This document shows, one piece after another, positions 20,204 through 32,300 of a stretch of 64,000 nt of DNA. The stretch is taken from the NCBI GenBank assembly GCA_037157565.1, contig JAZHRO010000003.1, positions 46,575,001-46,639,000 of the forward strand. The letters run 5' to 3'. The notes under the pieces were generated by a model that saw only the letters and a list, made by a program, of their open reading frames with translations, searched no databases and was not told the DNA's origin. The position numbers and the translations under genes were made by a program. Each line of letters begins with the position of its first letter. Position 1 is the first letter of the stretch. The stretch comes from Thalassia testudinum (lineage: Eukaryota; Streptophyta; Magnoliopsida; Alismatales; Hydrocharitaceae).

Positions 20204-21316
20204 GATCTTAAGGAAGAAAGGGAGATGTTGGTTGTGTCCGTTGCCCATGAACACGCGTGGAGGAAGAGGTCAGAGAGGCTCGCCGAAGTGTGTGAGGTGG
20301 TGATCAGAGTTGAGGAAGAAGTAGATTTTCCAACCAATTCATGACTAAATTTGACTTGGGAACATGCCTAAGCTTATATAGAGGTGATTTAACTCTCAAT
20401 TGGCTCAAAAATCTCAAGATTTCCCATCAAATGTTTGGCAATTCCCCTCCACTAATCTTGGTTTGATTGGAGGCCAATAGCTCAAAATCGGATCCTAACT
20501 ATAGGTTTAGTTGATTGGGAACGATCCAAACACGAATCCCTCTAAATTTGGAGGGATTTAGTGGGGATTCGAGAGACAAATCTCCGATCAAAAGTTGACG
20601 GTGGTGGGTTCCTTTACCACTACGATCGTATAGTATTTGACGAAGGAGAAGGTGCTGGAGGGACCTAAATGTAAGAAAACTTGAAACTTAGGGGTGTAGG
20701 TAATAAATAGAAGTAAATGGGATAAATGCAAACTAGGTCAAGATGGACTCTAATTGGGCTCAAATTTTGGGGTTAGCTTAATTTGGACCCAAGAAATTTA
20801 ATGTAAACTTAAATTTAGGTTTTGACTACGTTTGTCTAGGTAATTTACATAGAAACCCAAAACAAGGCAAATTCCTTCCTAATTCTCTATTTTTGGTCAC
20901 AATGGATTCCTTTGGTTAAAGTGAAGGTTCTAAACCTCATAGAATTTTTTTCAATGATTTTTATGAGATTTAGATTGAATTTATTTCTACCAGAATCCTT
21001 TCAATCTAAAGTGAGGTTGTAATTAGGGTTTTTCTCAATAAATTAATATCTAAATCTCAGAAAACCCTGATTCAATAGCGTAGTCCCACTTCTTGGGAAA
21101 TTAAGCTCATTTTACCTTGGATTAAGCCCTGATTAACCCCTCAATTAATATGCTATTGTGATTAGGTTTTAAAACAACAAAACTAATGGGATTTCTTATC
21201 TTCTTCTCATATTCAGTTTAGAGCAGGGTTATGATCTTTTGATGCATATTTAGGAGCATTTATTATTGTAGTTAGGCAAAATCAAGCTCATTAACACCAA
21301 TGATGGTGTACCATCA
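20204..21316 (-). mobile_element. G 3' LTR fragment (U3 side), cut by A
   Basis: The 1113 bp match the U3 side of A-family LTRs in reverse orientation. The piece ends at CA (21315-21316) followed by an inverted polypurine tract, so G is a minus-strand element of the same family as A. The remaining roughly 1.6 kb of this LTR must lie left of A, outside the window. A therefore inserted into G's LTR in the opposite direction. The tip folds as TGATGGT-AC-ACCATCA on the minus strand. Confidence 0.82.
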
Positions 21317-21613
21317 TACCCTCTTGCCTAACTTCTACTAGTCCCTAGCAAAATTGTATGGATCAAACTAGATTTCTAAGCTGGATTTTACCGTTAGGAT
21401 GCCTGCATGTGCCACCTCTATAGAAATCAGATTGGAATACCAACTCTAGGCTAGAGGTACTCGAGTACCAACCAAGATCCAAACTTCATTAGCCTTAGAC
21501 TTGGGTCCCCAACAAAGGTTTGAAGGCCCTAGAATCTACCTAGATGTTCGTTGACCCCAATGGTTAAAACACCCGTGCATATGTGCAGCAAGGTATAGGT
21601 TCAATTTGCCAGT
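21317..21613 (-). mobile_element. G internal 3' region, first piece
   Basis: It begins with the inverted polypurine tract (minus strand AGAGGGTA next to the LTR). It matches A's 17140-17450 in reverse, including the GCTAGGGACTAG motif. It is cut at 21613 by F; the last five bases, CCAGT (21609-21613), are F's target-site duplication. Confidence 0.85.
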
Positions 21614-23500
21614 TGTTCAACACGTAGATCGCATTTTAAAAGATGATTTGATCGTAGTATAGCGCGAAACATGTTGACAAATAAAATATAATTAAATTTG
21701 GTAAGTTCCGGTCGAACTCAAGGAGGCGAAAAATACAAAATTGAAATCAATAAGCTAACTAGACTCCTAAAACTAGACTCGACTCCTAAACGCATAATCC
21801 AATTTTCAACTCGCGTATATTAATCTCATCTGTTCTCTTATTTTCGCGGATAATGAGTTCCCTCATTAAGGAGATATAAAATGTAAATATGTGCATTTCA
21901 GTTTCTATGATTTTCATTATGTTAGTACTGTTGAGTGAGTTCAAAAAAACGTACAAGTCATTAATGTGGATTGCTGCGGCCATACGAATATGTTTTTTTT
22001 TCCAATTTTTGTTTTGCAAATTTTTTTTGGGATTTTTGATGTTTGAAAATAAAGATATACTCTAACTAAATACTAGAAAGAAATAGCAGGAGAGATTTGA
22101 AGTACACCAACTTTATAGATACCACATAATAGTTTCATATCTAGTTGAATACTTGACAATAATAAAAAAAATACTAGAACCACTAGAACTAAATATATTA
22201 GAAATAAAACTAATGAGAAAAATTATATCTATAAAAATAGAACACCAAGAAGTAATTCTTAGTGGCCATTGAAATGCATGGAAAAGCAGCAACGATCCAC
22301 CAAGGCTAGCCTTGGTGGATGGTGGAAGAAGATGCCGGAGATGATGATAAGGAGGGACGAATGGAGGGTCCACAGAGAGGAGGAACTGATGGGAGAGGGA
22401 ATTGGGTCCTTTTATAATCGTTGGACGATGGGATGAAATCAAATGGGAGTTCGGTGGAGAGGGGTTTCGGTGGAGTTGACGGTGGGATATTTTTTCGGTG
22501 GAGAAAATCGGATGGAGTTGGGAAAAGAATTGAGGGGAGAGTAAATCGAAATTGTTGGACGTTTGTTGAGTGGGTTCGGTTTCGGATGTTGTTGGGGAAT
22601 TTTGAAAAATAAGTATTTTTAAAAAAATAGGACTTTATGTGTGTGACTGTGAGTGCGTGGGTGTGTTGTGTTGGGAAAGGGAATAAAGGACGCGTTTTCT
22701 TGAGTGGTTTTTGGGTGTATGGGAGTATTAATGGTGTCGCATGCATGGGGTTTGAATGTGAATATGCGGGTTTTGGATATGACATTTGTATGTGAAATGT
22801 TTAGTATGTAGTCATGAGGTTACATGGGATTTGAACGGTTATGTGAATGGTGTGCATGCATGTGTATGTGTATGATGTGTATGGTGGGTTTTGATAGGGA
22901 TGGGTTAAAGCTTACCTAGGTTGGGTATTTAGTAAGATTTTGTCATGTAGTGCATAGGAATAAGGTGGGGTTGAGTTGGTTCAACCTAGGTTGGGTTATG
23001 TGGGGGTGTGCGTATGTGGGTTTTGGGTTAGCCAAAATTAGGTAGTAGTGTGTCTAGTTAGGAATAGGTGGGGTCTAATTAAAATATAGGCGGGTCCATA
23101 AAAGGGAAGTTGGGACTAGGAAAGGGGATCAAATTGGTGCAAAGGGATTAGGTCTAGGTTGGCTTTTGGTTAGGATAAGCTTATTTGGTGGTCAATAGGG
23201 TAATACATTTATTCCTCTTCCTCTCTTCTCCCTTTACTTCCTCTATTGTTTTTTGGCTTCCTGGATCTTTTCTTCTCATTCCTCTACCTTTTTTCTTGGT
23301 CTTCTTCATTCACACATGGATATATAATCATAACATAAGACATTATAGCATAAATAGGTCCATAAAACATGTTATTTATTAATAAACAACTAAACATGAT
23401 GTAAATGCAAACTATGCTTGAAGTGAATGCAATATTTATAACTATGCTAGAAATCTATCCTAATCTAGGCATTTTAAAACCTATGATTACTGCGAAATCA
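21614..23500 (-). mobile_element. F 3' LTR
   Basis: It is 1887 bp, starts TGTTCAACACG and ends GAAATCA before the inverted polypurine tract. U5 contains CGTAGTATAG at 21653-21662, 39 bases from the edge. A minus-strand TATA box TTATAAAAG followed by GACC is at 22409-22417. The tip hairpin has one mismatch (TGATTTC/GTAATCA). Confidence 0.88.
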
Positions 23501-25370
23501 TACCCCCATGCGTAAACTTTCCTAGTCCCTAGCAAATGCAAGAATGAAAAACAAATGAAAAGTGTATGATCAATGCTATTTACAACTCGGCCCCTAAAGA
23601 ATTGTTTATTCTTTTATCAAGGATTTAACGAAAGATTTCTTCTTGTTTTCTTTCAAAAATCTAGAAATCCAGCTAACGTGAAAGTGTAGTGATAGTAGCC
23701 TAAGCAATGAATCCAAGTGGAAAGGCAACTCACAAGTAAAGTTCGTACTTGACCCTCGTTAAAAATTCCATCGAGATAGGCAAACTTCTTCCCTCGATGA
23801 TACAAATAATCTAAAATTTCTACCCTAGCTTTCTATCATAGGTAGAAGATGTTTGAGTCAAATGATTTCATATTCGGTGGCTCACACTTATCTGGCGCTA
23901 CATAGAGACAAGTACTACAAACTCTAGATCTCTAAACTATCAAAAAAGTCAATCTAGAGAGAGGCTCAAAACTATACTTCCTTTTGATTTCTTTGTACTC
24001 ACTCTCTCTCTCTCTCTTTTTCTTTCTTTCTTTTTTTTCTTTTTCTTTTTTTTTTAATCTCACAATTCACCAGATTGTGTAAATACACTCAATATTTGGT
24101 GGCCCCATATGACATTAACACTTTAATAAGTTCTAATAACCCTACAACTATGTCATAATTTCTCAGCCAGTATTCAAGCAGTCGAAAATACAGAAAAGTA
24201 GGTATGGGTCATATTTGGTGGATCGCAAATGGTAGTGGGTATTGTTGCCTCAATGAAATTTATTCATAACACATAAACACAACTATGAACTCCAACTTTT
24301 TATTTTTTTTTTGAAATTTTCCTCTCTTTTTTCTTCTATATATTTTTTCTTCTTTTTTTTTTATTTTTTTTTCTGCTTTTTTTTTCTGAAACTACCAACA
24401 CAACACAATGCAACTTTCATTTTTGAGGCATTATTGGGAAATGATGGTATTCAAGAGGATATTGTATGGCTTATTTTGTGGAAGTGCCTACTCTCGGCAC
24501 CGAGAATGAGGACACTGACACCCTCCTTTAGCCGAGAATTCCATAAAGGATGGTTGTGACCATCCACCTTAGTCATAGTTTTATTAGAACTCGATTTCTG
24601 TGTATTTGCCTTATTTGGTGGCTCTCAAAAATTCATACAAAGATCGTATGTGGGAACCGAGAGCGAAAAACTATGCCTAAGTTCTGAGTATCATTATCCA
24701 ATTATCCAGAACTTAAAAGTCCTCACACTAGACTTAGAGCACAAGTAAACACTCTACTCTCACCTCACAAATGTTTGGTGGATCTATTGAAAGAAAACTT
24801 GCCTAATTCCCTAACTAACTGTAGAAGGATTTAGGACAAAAAGCACTGCTTTTCCTTGACAAAATAAAAATGTCTATTGGTTTTCATAATGGATCCATTA
24901 CAAAGTCTATGTGTAAGTAAAATAAATGTACTGGATTCTAAACTAAGAATCAATTTAAGAAGAAAATCCTCAATAAAATCTTCTTGATAAAAATCTTTTT
25001 GAATAAATGTTATGTATAAACGCTGTTCTATTTTTTTTTAGGTGTTGGCAGAAAATCTTCAGTGTAAGTATACTACCCCCTCCCCCCCCTAAATTCGTGT
25101 ATGTCCTCATGCATGAAAATAAACATAAACATATAATAATTTAAAGTGCAGAGAGAGGGAGAAGGTAGAAATCACCTAGAAAAGCTTCTGGATGTTAACA
25201 TTTAGCATATTCTACTATACAAATAAGAAGACAAATATGCCATATATATAAAAAGAAAATAAGAGCTACGTACATATGTATAAATAAATAATTGCTGAGT
25301 TTAACGCCTCCAACTGAGCGAAAACTCTGTCACACATCCACAACAAGATGTATCATTTCGTCAGCAGGAG
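23501..25370 (-). other. F 3' non-coding region and polypurine tract
   Basis: No gene is seen. The minus strand ends in GCATGGGGGTA at 23501-23511, and GCTAGGGACTAG lies about 15 bases upstream. It is homologous to 6284-8281 of B2, with the TATTTGGTGG motif recurring (for example 24094, 24212, 24611). A long T/C-rich low-complexity stretch lies at 24005-24060 and 24300-24400. Confidence 0.75.
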
Positions 25371-26640
25371 ATGTTCCTAGGCTAAAAATGGCTTGAAGCA
25401 CTGGCCATTTACAGTAGAAACATGCCCAGTTTCTGGGTCCTGAATCTGGACAACCCCATTTGGATATGGGCGAATCACTATAAAAGGTCCAGTCCACTTT
25501 GATTTTAACTTCCTTGCAAAGAATTTTAGCTTTGAATCAAACAACTAGACTTACTGGTTGACAAAAAATGATTTCCTCAGATGTGGCCGTCATGAAATGC
25601 CTTGGTTTTATCCTTGTAAATTTTTGCACTTTCATAGGCCTCCCGCCATATGTCCTCTGACTCACTGAGCTAGAGCTTCCTTTCACAACCTCTCGTATCG
25701 AGGTTAAAATTACACTTCTGCACCACCCAAAAGGTGCGGTGCTCTAGCTCAACCAGAAGATGAAAGGCCTTTCCATACACCATTATATATGGTGACATTC
25801 CAAGTGGGGCCTTGTACGCGATCCGATATGCCCAAAGTACATCAATTAACCGATCAGACCAATCTTTCCGGTTGGGTCTAACCGTCTTCTGAAGAATAGT
25901 TTAATTTGTCAGTTAGACACCTCAGCTTGCCCATTAGTCTATGGGTGATATGGGGTAGCAATGCGGTGGTGAACCCCATATTTCTTCAATAAAGCTCTGA
26001 AATGGGCATGAATAAAGTGACTTCCCCAATCGCTGATCAATGCACAGGGAACACCAAATCTCGCAAAAATACATTCCCGAAGGAAAGAGATAATGGTCAT
26101 ATGATCAGCACGCCTCACAGGAATAGCTTCTACCCACTTCGAGACATAATCTCCCACTAGTAGAATATACTTGAAGCCATGAGAGTTTAGGAATGGGCCC
26201 ATAAAATTGATGCCCCAGACATCAAACACCTCTACGACCAAAATCGGTTGAAGAGGCATCAGGTCTCGCCTAATCATGGAACCTGCTGACTGGCATAGCT
26301 TGTAGTTCGTGGCATAAAGGTGTGCATCCTTAAAAATCAAAGGCCAGAAGAAACCAGACTGCAAAATTTTTGCAGCAGTGTTTCTACTGGAAAAATGCCC
26401 ACCACAAGCCTTGCTGTGGCAAAAGGATAACACACTCAGGATCTCAGAATCTGGGACACATCTCTTAATACTTGGTCAAAACCAATCCAGAATAGTAGGG
26501 GATCGCCCCAAAAATAATACCTTGCCTTAGAAAGAAATCTCATCCTTTGGTCCAAAGATAATACCGATGGTATCTTGTCTACGATAAGATAATTCGCGAT
26601 ATCCGCATACCAAGGAGAATCAACAGAGTCAATGGCCAAA
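25371..26640 (-). pseudogene. F: integrase and pol C-terminus
   Basis: On the minus strand the zinc-binding part reads CHSKACGGHFSSRNTAAKIL and then NYKLCQSAG, with one Cys of the second pair lost. The core reads VWGINFMGPF (the first catalytic Asp is Asn), LISDWGSHF (second Asp kept), and after a stop at 25936-25938, GQAEVSN (Glu kept). The C-terminal end near 25380-25500 still shows PYPNGVVQIQDPETGHV. Several stops are present. Integrase joins the cDNA ends to chromosomal DNA; this copy cannot. Confidence 0.85.
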
Positions 26641-27060
26641 GTGACTCATCTGGAAATTTATCAAAAATATCGAGGGAAGAAGGAATATGGGCTGGGTCAA
26701 TTCTCAACAAATGATCAACCATAACATTTTAGGCTTCGACTTTATCTCTTATTTCATGTCAAATTCTTGTAGAAGAAGCAACCATCTAATAAGGAGTGGT
26801 TTGGCATCCTTCTTAGTCAACAAATGTCGGAGGGCTGAATGATCCATGTAAATAATAACCTTGGACCCAAGTAAGTATGATCTAAACTTTTTCAGCTTGA
26901 AAACGACCACTAGCAGCTCCTTTTATGTAACAGTATAATTACGCTGAGCCTCATTCAGTGTCTTGCTAGCGTAGTATATCAAAAATGAGCGACGTTCCTG
27001 ACGCTGGCCTAAGACTGCTCCGACAACAAAATCAGATGCATCACACATCATCTAAAATTC
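26641..27060 (-). pseudogene. F: RNase H domain
   Basis: The minus-strand translation gives [50 protein letters not shown] and [24 protein letters not shown] replaces the Glu codon before KELL, and further stops follow. The order and spacing match A's RNase H. Confidence 0.82.
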
Positions 27061-28090
27061 CATCGACCAGTTGGGTGGCTAGAGAATGAGAGACTTAGAT
27101 ACAGCCTTTTGTAGAGTCATGAAAGCACTGTGACAGTTAGAATCAAAGTCAAGTGGGGCATCAGCAACTAAAAGATACGTCAGTGGTTGAGGAATCTTAG
27201 AGAAATCTTTAATGAATCTTCTATAGAAGCCAACATGCCCTAGGAAGGACCTAATCTGCTTGACTGAGCTAGGGGGAGGTAAATGAGAAATGATATCAGA
27301 CTTAGCACGGTCAACTTCTAGTCCATCCTTAGAGATCCTATGACCTAGTACTATGCCATCTCTCACCATGAAATGGCTCTTCTTCCAAGATAGTACTTGG
27401 TTGACTTGAATGCACCGTTTAAGGATCATAGTGACATTATCAAGACATGAGTCAAAATCATCTCCAAAAATGGAGAAGTCATCCATAAACACTTCCACAT
27501 AGTCCCCAATCATGTCAAAAAAGATGGCCATCATGCAACGCTGAAAGGTAGCAGGTTCATTGCATAGGCCAAAAGGCATTCACTTGAAAGCAAATGTACC
27601 AAAAAGACATGTGAAAATCATATTGTCTTGAACAGCTGGGCTAATCGCTATTTGATTATACCTAGAGTATCCATCCAGAAAATAAAAATAACTCCGTCCA
27701 GCTAATCTTTCCAAAATTTGGTCAATGAAGGGCAATGAAAAGTGGTCCTTCTTAGTAGCCGAATTGAGTTTTCAATAATCAATGCAGACCCGCCAAAAAG
27801 TTGCAACGCGGGTTGGGATGGATTCGCCTTGTTCGATTTTGATCACGGTGAGTCCATCCTTTTTAGGAATAATCTGTATCAGGCTCACCCACTAGCTATC
27901 TGAAATAGGGTATATGATATCAGCGTCTAGCCATTTGATCATTTCCTTTTTGACAACCTCCATCATATTTGGATTTTGTCTTCGTTGAGGTTGTCGCGTC
28001 GATTTCGCCCCCTCATCCGTATATATATGATGAGTGCAGTAGGGAAGGGCGAATACCACGTAGATCAGAGATACTACACCCAATAGCAAC
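27061..28090 (-). pseudogene. F: reverse transcriptase
   Basis: The domain starts near 27980 with MMEVVKKEMIKWLDADIIYPI, then FWRVCID, DHFSLPFIDQILERLAG and YFLDGYSRYNQ, with the first catalytic Asp. The longest open part (27079-27579) has MPFGLCNEPATFQRCMM and VEVFMDDFS, keeping both Asp residues, and ends in the SFLGHVGFYRRFIKDFSKI thumb region. A handful of stops interrupt it (for example near 27890 and 27770). Among the gypsy RTs here, F and H keep the full active site. Confidence 0.88.
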
Positions 28091-29120
28091 CCTATGATCT
28101 TGGAGCATAGTAATCAATTTAAGTTCTTGTTCTTGGGTTAATAGGGAGCTGATAATAATAGGGAAAGTTTGATGCTCACCCAAGAACACATACTTAAGAG
28201 AATCAGGTAAGGGCTTTAATTCGAGCATAGGTGGAGGAGATATAAAATCAGTAGTAGAATGAGGAGGGAACGTAAGGGAAGGATCAAGGAGGTATACCAT
28301 ATTATCATTTTGCTCAAAGCCATCAGACTCAACTACTGTAGGAAGGGTAGTAGTGGTTGCAGCAACAAGATGATCATGTAATGCTGGAGAGGGCAATAAT
28401 GGATCATAAATCTTGTTAGAATACCTCTCATATGGATTGAGTTTGTCCATACTAACCATACTAGTATGCAAATGTAGTAGTGAGTCAAAACCATAAAGTC
28501 CTCCAGACGTACCAGGATATACCAAGTCTCAGGTACTGGAATCAGATACACACCCCAAGCAATCAGACGAGGGGAAAGGTGAAATATGCCAAGCAATAGT
28601 CTCAGTCCCTAGGTAGGAATCAGTTGATTCTGATGTCAATGAGGATGAATAAGACATTGGGTCACTGTAGAGCCTAATGTTGCCACAATACTCCTGATCA
28701 TCATCCTCATACTCGTCCTCGATTAGATCAAAATCAAAATTTTTGGATGCCCTGAATATATTCAGTCTTAATCTCTCATTACCTGGGGCAATTTCCATGC
28801 ATTCGTATGCATAATCGATGTTTGCATGAGCGGTCGCCAAAAATGGGCGACCTAGAATAATAGGTGCATTATGGAGATTAACAGGAACCTCCATATCAAG
28901 AATAAAGAAATCCACTGGAAAATAGAATCCGCATACTTTCACAATGACGTTCTCAACAACCCCTCTCGGTACCTTCACCGACCGGTCCACCAATTGAATA
29001 GTAACCGAGGTAGGCTTCAACTCCCCAAATCTAGATCAATTATAAATAGCAGTGGTAGTCAAATTAATGGAGGAACCCAAATCAAGAAAGGCTCTGTCAA
29101 ACAGTGAGTCTTGCAAGAAG
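28091..29120 (-). pseudogene. F: aspartic protease and pro-pol linker
   Basis: The catalytic motif FLDLGSSINL occurs near 29060-29090, and the ILGRPFLATAHANIDY motif, typical of the end of plant gypsy retropepsins, follows at about 28800-28850. The linker toward RT (28013-28525) ends in the ELKPLPDSLKYVFLGEH block. A stop near 29036 separates the two protease halves. The protease would cut the Gag-Pol polyprotein. Confidence 0.82.
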
Positions 29121-30148
29121 CAAGAGATCAAAGGTGTACCGGGGTCCTTTTTAAGCGGTAGATTACTTAGTATTACCTCACTAGCTTGCTGAGACAAAAC
29201 CTCCTTGGGTTTTATTCCTTTCTTCCGTTGTCGCCTCGGGATACAATAGTCCTTGAGGAACCTGGCAATAGTAGGAATGTGATCTATGGCATCAAGAAGA
29301 GAAACCTGAACATGTACTTCTTTGAACATAGCCACGAGGTCCTCATGATTCTTAACTCCCTTTTTCTGCCTCAATGAATCTCTAATGACAGCTCTAGGAA
29401 AAGGGAGAGGAATCTCAGGGTCTTCAGTCATTAGTCCTTTTCCTTTGTCTTCCTTAGGTGGTTCCCTATCAGAATAAGAGTAGGAGGAAGAACCATCCTG
29501 AGGAAGAGGTCGCGATAAATCATGATCCACCTGCTTGTTTGGCGGATCTTTTGTGGTAGTTCCACTCCTCAATGTAATAGCGTTTGCATCGACAAACTGA
29601 TCATAAGGTGGGGGAGGAGCGGAAGGAACATTCAGGGCAGGATTAGGTAACAAACCAAGCTGATTATATTCAGGTGGTACAGGAGGTGCCTGAAGTATCG
29701 CATGTGCCTGACCCTGTGGTGAAGGATACCTAGGTGAAAGACCTGGGTTCTGCACATTCCTAGGGCTCGGGATAGGTTGGGAGAGCAAGGCTCCTTGCAT
29801 CCTAGACTCCTGTAGTATCTGAAATTGATTCTCATGTATTTTCTGAACCTGGTTTGTTAATTGCACATGACTCTTTACCATTGATCGAATTTCTTTTCTT
29901 ATCTCTTCCAACGCATCAGATTGCAAAGAAGGGTCAGGTGCAGTATCGCGAATAGTCTAATATATGGATTGAGACTATTGTTGATATGGAACTTGTTGCT
30001 GTCTAGCAAATGAAGGTGCAGAGTTCCGATACTGTCTAGGCTAGTGCTGAGGAGCAAATGTAGTCTTTGTTGATTTCCACCCCATGAGAAATTAGGATGC
30101 TGGCACCAACCAGGGTTGTACGTCTCTGAGTATGGGTTGTTACGCCCA

Positions 30149-31867
30149 TAACCTGAAGGATCCTATGGGAGGGGGTGAGATTTGTGGGGTATTAAAATAA
30201 AGTGCGGAAGCAAAATGAACAATCTCACACAAAAAGCAATCACACAATTTGCATAGGTGATTTTTAGATGGAAACCCAAACCAGGTGAAAACCACTACCT
30301 AACCCTCTCGAGTTAGGATTTCTCGATCGACTAAGTCGATCAAATCCACTATCCGAGTCACTTAAAATGAGGGTGACTCAACCTCAATACAACCACGCTA
30401 CTTTGAATCCGAGGGTAGCATAACCTCAAACCCCTTCTCTTCGCGAGAAAGTTTGTGTCACGAAGGAGATGGGAATTCACAACGCGAATACTTAACCAAT
30501 AAACAAAGTAAAATACAAATCAAACCTATAGAGCCACAAAGTATATAAATGAAACTACCTACTATAGGTAAAGGATCTTCCCTTAGGTGGAAGTGAGTTG
30601 GCGTGACAACGCGGGTGCATGAACCACGTAATGCACGACGATGCTCTCGAAAAGATGGCAGGAGAGCGGGTGAGCTGCGAGAAGAAAGCTCTCAAGATGT
30701 AGAACTGAAGCTTGTGAGAGCTAGATCACTTCTAAGGATTAAATTAACACTATATGATGTGGAAATGAGTTGCTTGGTGTATTTTTACAAGGCAAGGGGC
30801 TCTCCTATTTATAGATGGCTTAGGAAGGCCTAGGAAGGCTTTGGAAGCCTTAGGTAGCCTTTGGGGATCATCCCAAGGCAAAACAAGCCGCAATCAGAAT
30901 CATTAATGATTCTGATAGGGTGATCAAATGTCTGGGAAAACTATCAAATGTCCAGAAGTCATGTTTAAGATGTCTGGAAACTAGATCAAACGTCTACTAC
31001 TAGACGGGTTCCCTTACTAACTTTCATCAGACCTAAATAGGGTTCTGGTGTAAAACAATCAGACGACGTACAGGATGTCTGGCACTAGGTCTGGAAGTCT
31101 GGAAAGCTAGATTACTGCAGGAATGGATTCCCAAGGCACATAATGGCTATAACCCTTATCAGAAGTGATTTTGGCTCAATCGAGAGCTAATAGTCACTTA
31201 TCAGATGTCTGAGGTCCTCTATGGACACCTGATAGGAGCCTAAAGGTCATTTCTCAATGATCAAATTGTGAAGGCCAACGTTCCACTAATTGGACATCTA
31301 GCCAAGACATCAGATGTCTTCTAAGACATCTGTACTATGGGTCGGTCGTTTGAAATCAGCAGACAGAAAGTTCTAAGACCAGCCCTAAAAGTTTGGACGT
31401 CTAATTCAACATTCAGACATCTTAAAGTTCATTATCAGATGTCTGAATTTAGAGTTAGACGTCTGAAAAGGTTGTCTGAAGCCTATTTAGGTTTTCTAAG
31501 CTCTCTACGGAAAACCTAAGTATCCTAGGGTCGTGTAAGTGTTTCTAGGACTACAGAGATGATACTTTGAGGCTCATTAACATGCAACTAAGAAAGAAAA
31601 CACAAGGAACAATAAAATAAGGAATACATGAATAGAATATCTATCCTATTCTTCATCTCCTTCATTCTTCAAGCTTTCGCTCCTCGCGAAGCTCCTTCTC
31701 CTCCAACGAGCTCCTCCAATCCACCATGGACGCGAGCTCTGAGGTCCTTCACACTTGTATCCATTTGCAATTATCCTGAAATCTTAAACTCAAATGCAAA
31801 TGTTAAAACACAAGTGTTTTGTTATCATCAAAATTGACGATCGTGGTGCCCTTGCTCCAACATAACC
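30149..31867. repeat. Target-site duplication of K
   Basis: TAACC occurs at 30149-30153 and 31863-31867, bracketing K exactly. Both copies are in frame with gag. Confidence 0.88.
30154..31862 (-). mobile_element. K: solo LTR, copia-like
   Basis: K is 1709 bp and on the minus strand starts TGTTGGAGCA and ends TCCTTCA. No internal coding region is present. Its U5 side (30180-30480) resembles the U5 of I in reverse, including the block GGAAACCCAAA and GGTGAAAACCACTACCTA. The minus-strand TATA box CTATAAATAG is at 30805-30814, identical to that of I. GACGTC-core repeats lie upstream of it at 30920-31470. It sits in F's gag. Confidence 0.85.
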
Positions 31868-32300
31868 ACGAAGTGCATTGACATGCTCGTAGGCCGAAGA
31901 TGCCCGAGACCACATATCATATGATTTAAGGCTCATATCATCTCTATAAAGGTTCTCCTAGTCAACAGATGCCAGCTCAAGACTATTCATAGGCTCCCTA
32001 TAGGAAGGAGCCCATGAAGAAGCAGCAGAAGAGTAGACAGATGCATCCTGATTAAGAAGATGAGGTTTAGTAAGAAGTACTATGGATGAAGCAGTAGATG
32101 GAATAGATGTTGGCACAGAAGATGCAACCCCAGATCTCATTACACAATACTGACTAAGCTCATCAACCTTCTTATGCGGTAGATCCAAACTATCCAACTT
32201 TTTCATAAGAATGTCCATATCAGCCTGGGTTGACTCAGCCTGAGCCTCATGGATTGATACGCACTGCTGGGTAGGGCATGAGAATTGGCTCATTGATGCG
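31863..32300 (-). pseudogene. F gag segment between K and E
   Basis: This short piece carries MSQFSCPTQQCVSIHEAQAE and MDILMKKLDSLDLPHKKVDE on the minus strand, the region before the zinc-binding part of gag. It ends at ATGCG (32296-32300), E's target-site duplication. Confidence 0.85.

Noticed and set aside
22113..22785. Minus-strand frames 22113-22442 and 22306-22785, repeated at 37724-38134
   Set aside because: Both are in the two LTRs of F, overlap each other in different frames, and no domain is seen.
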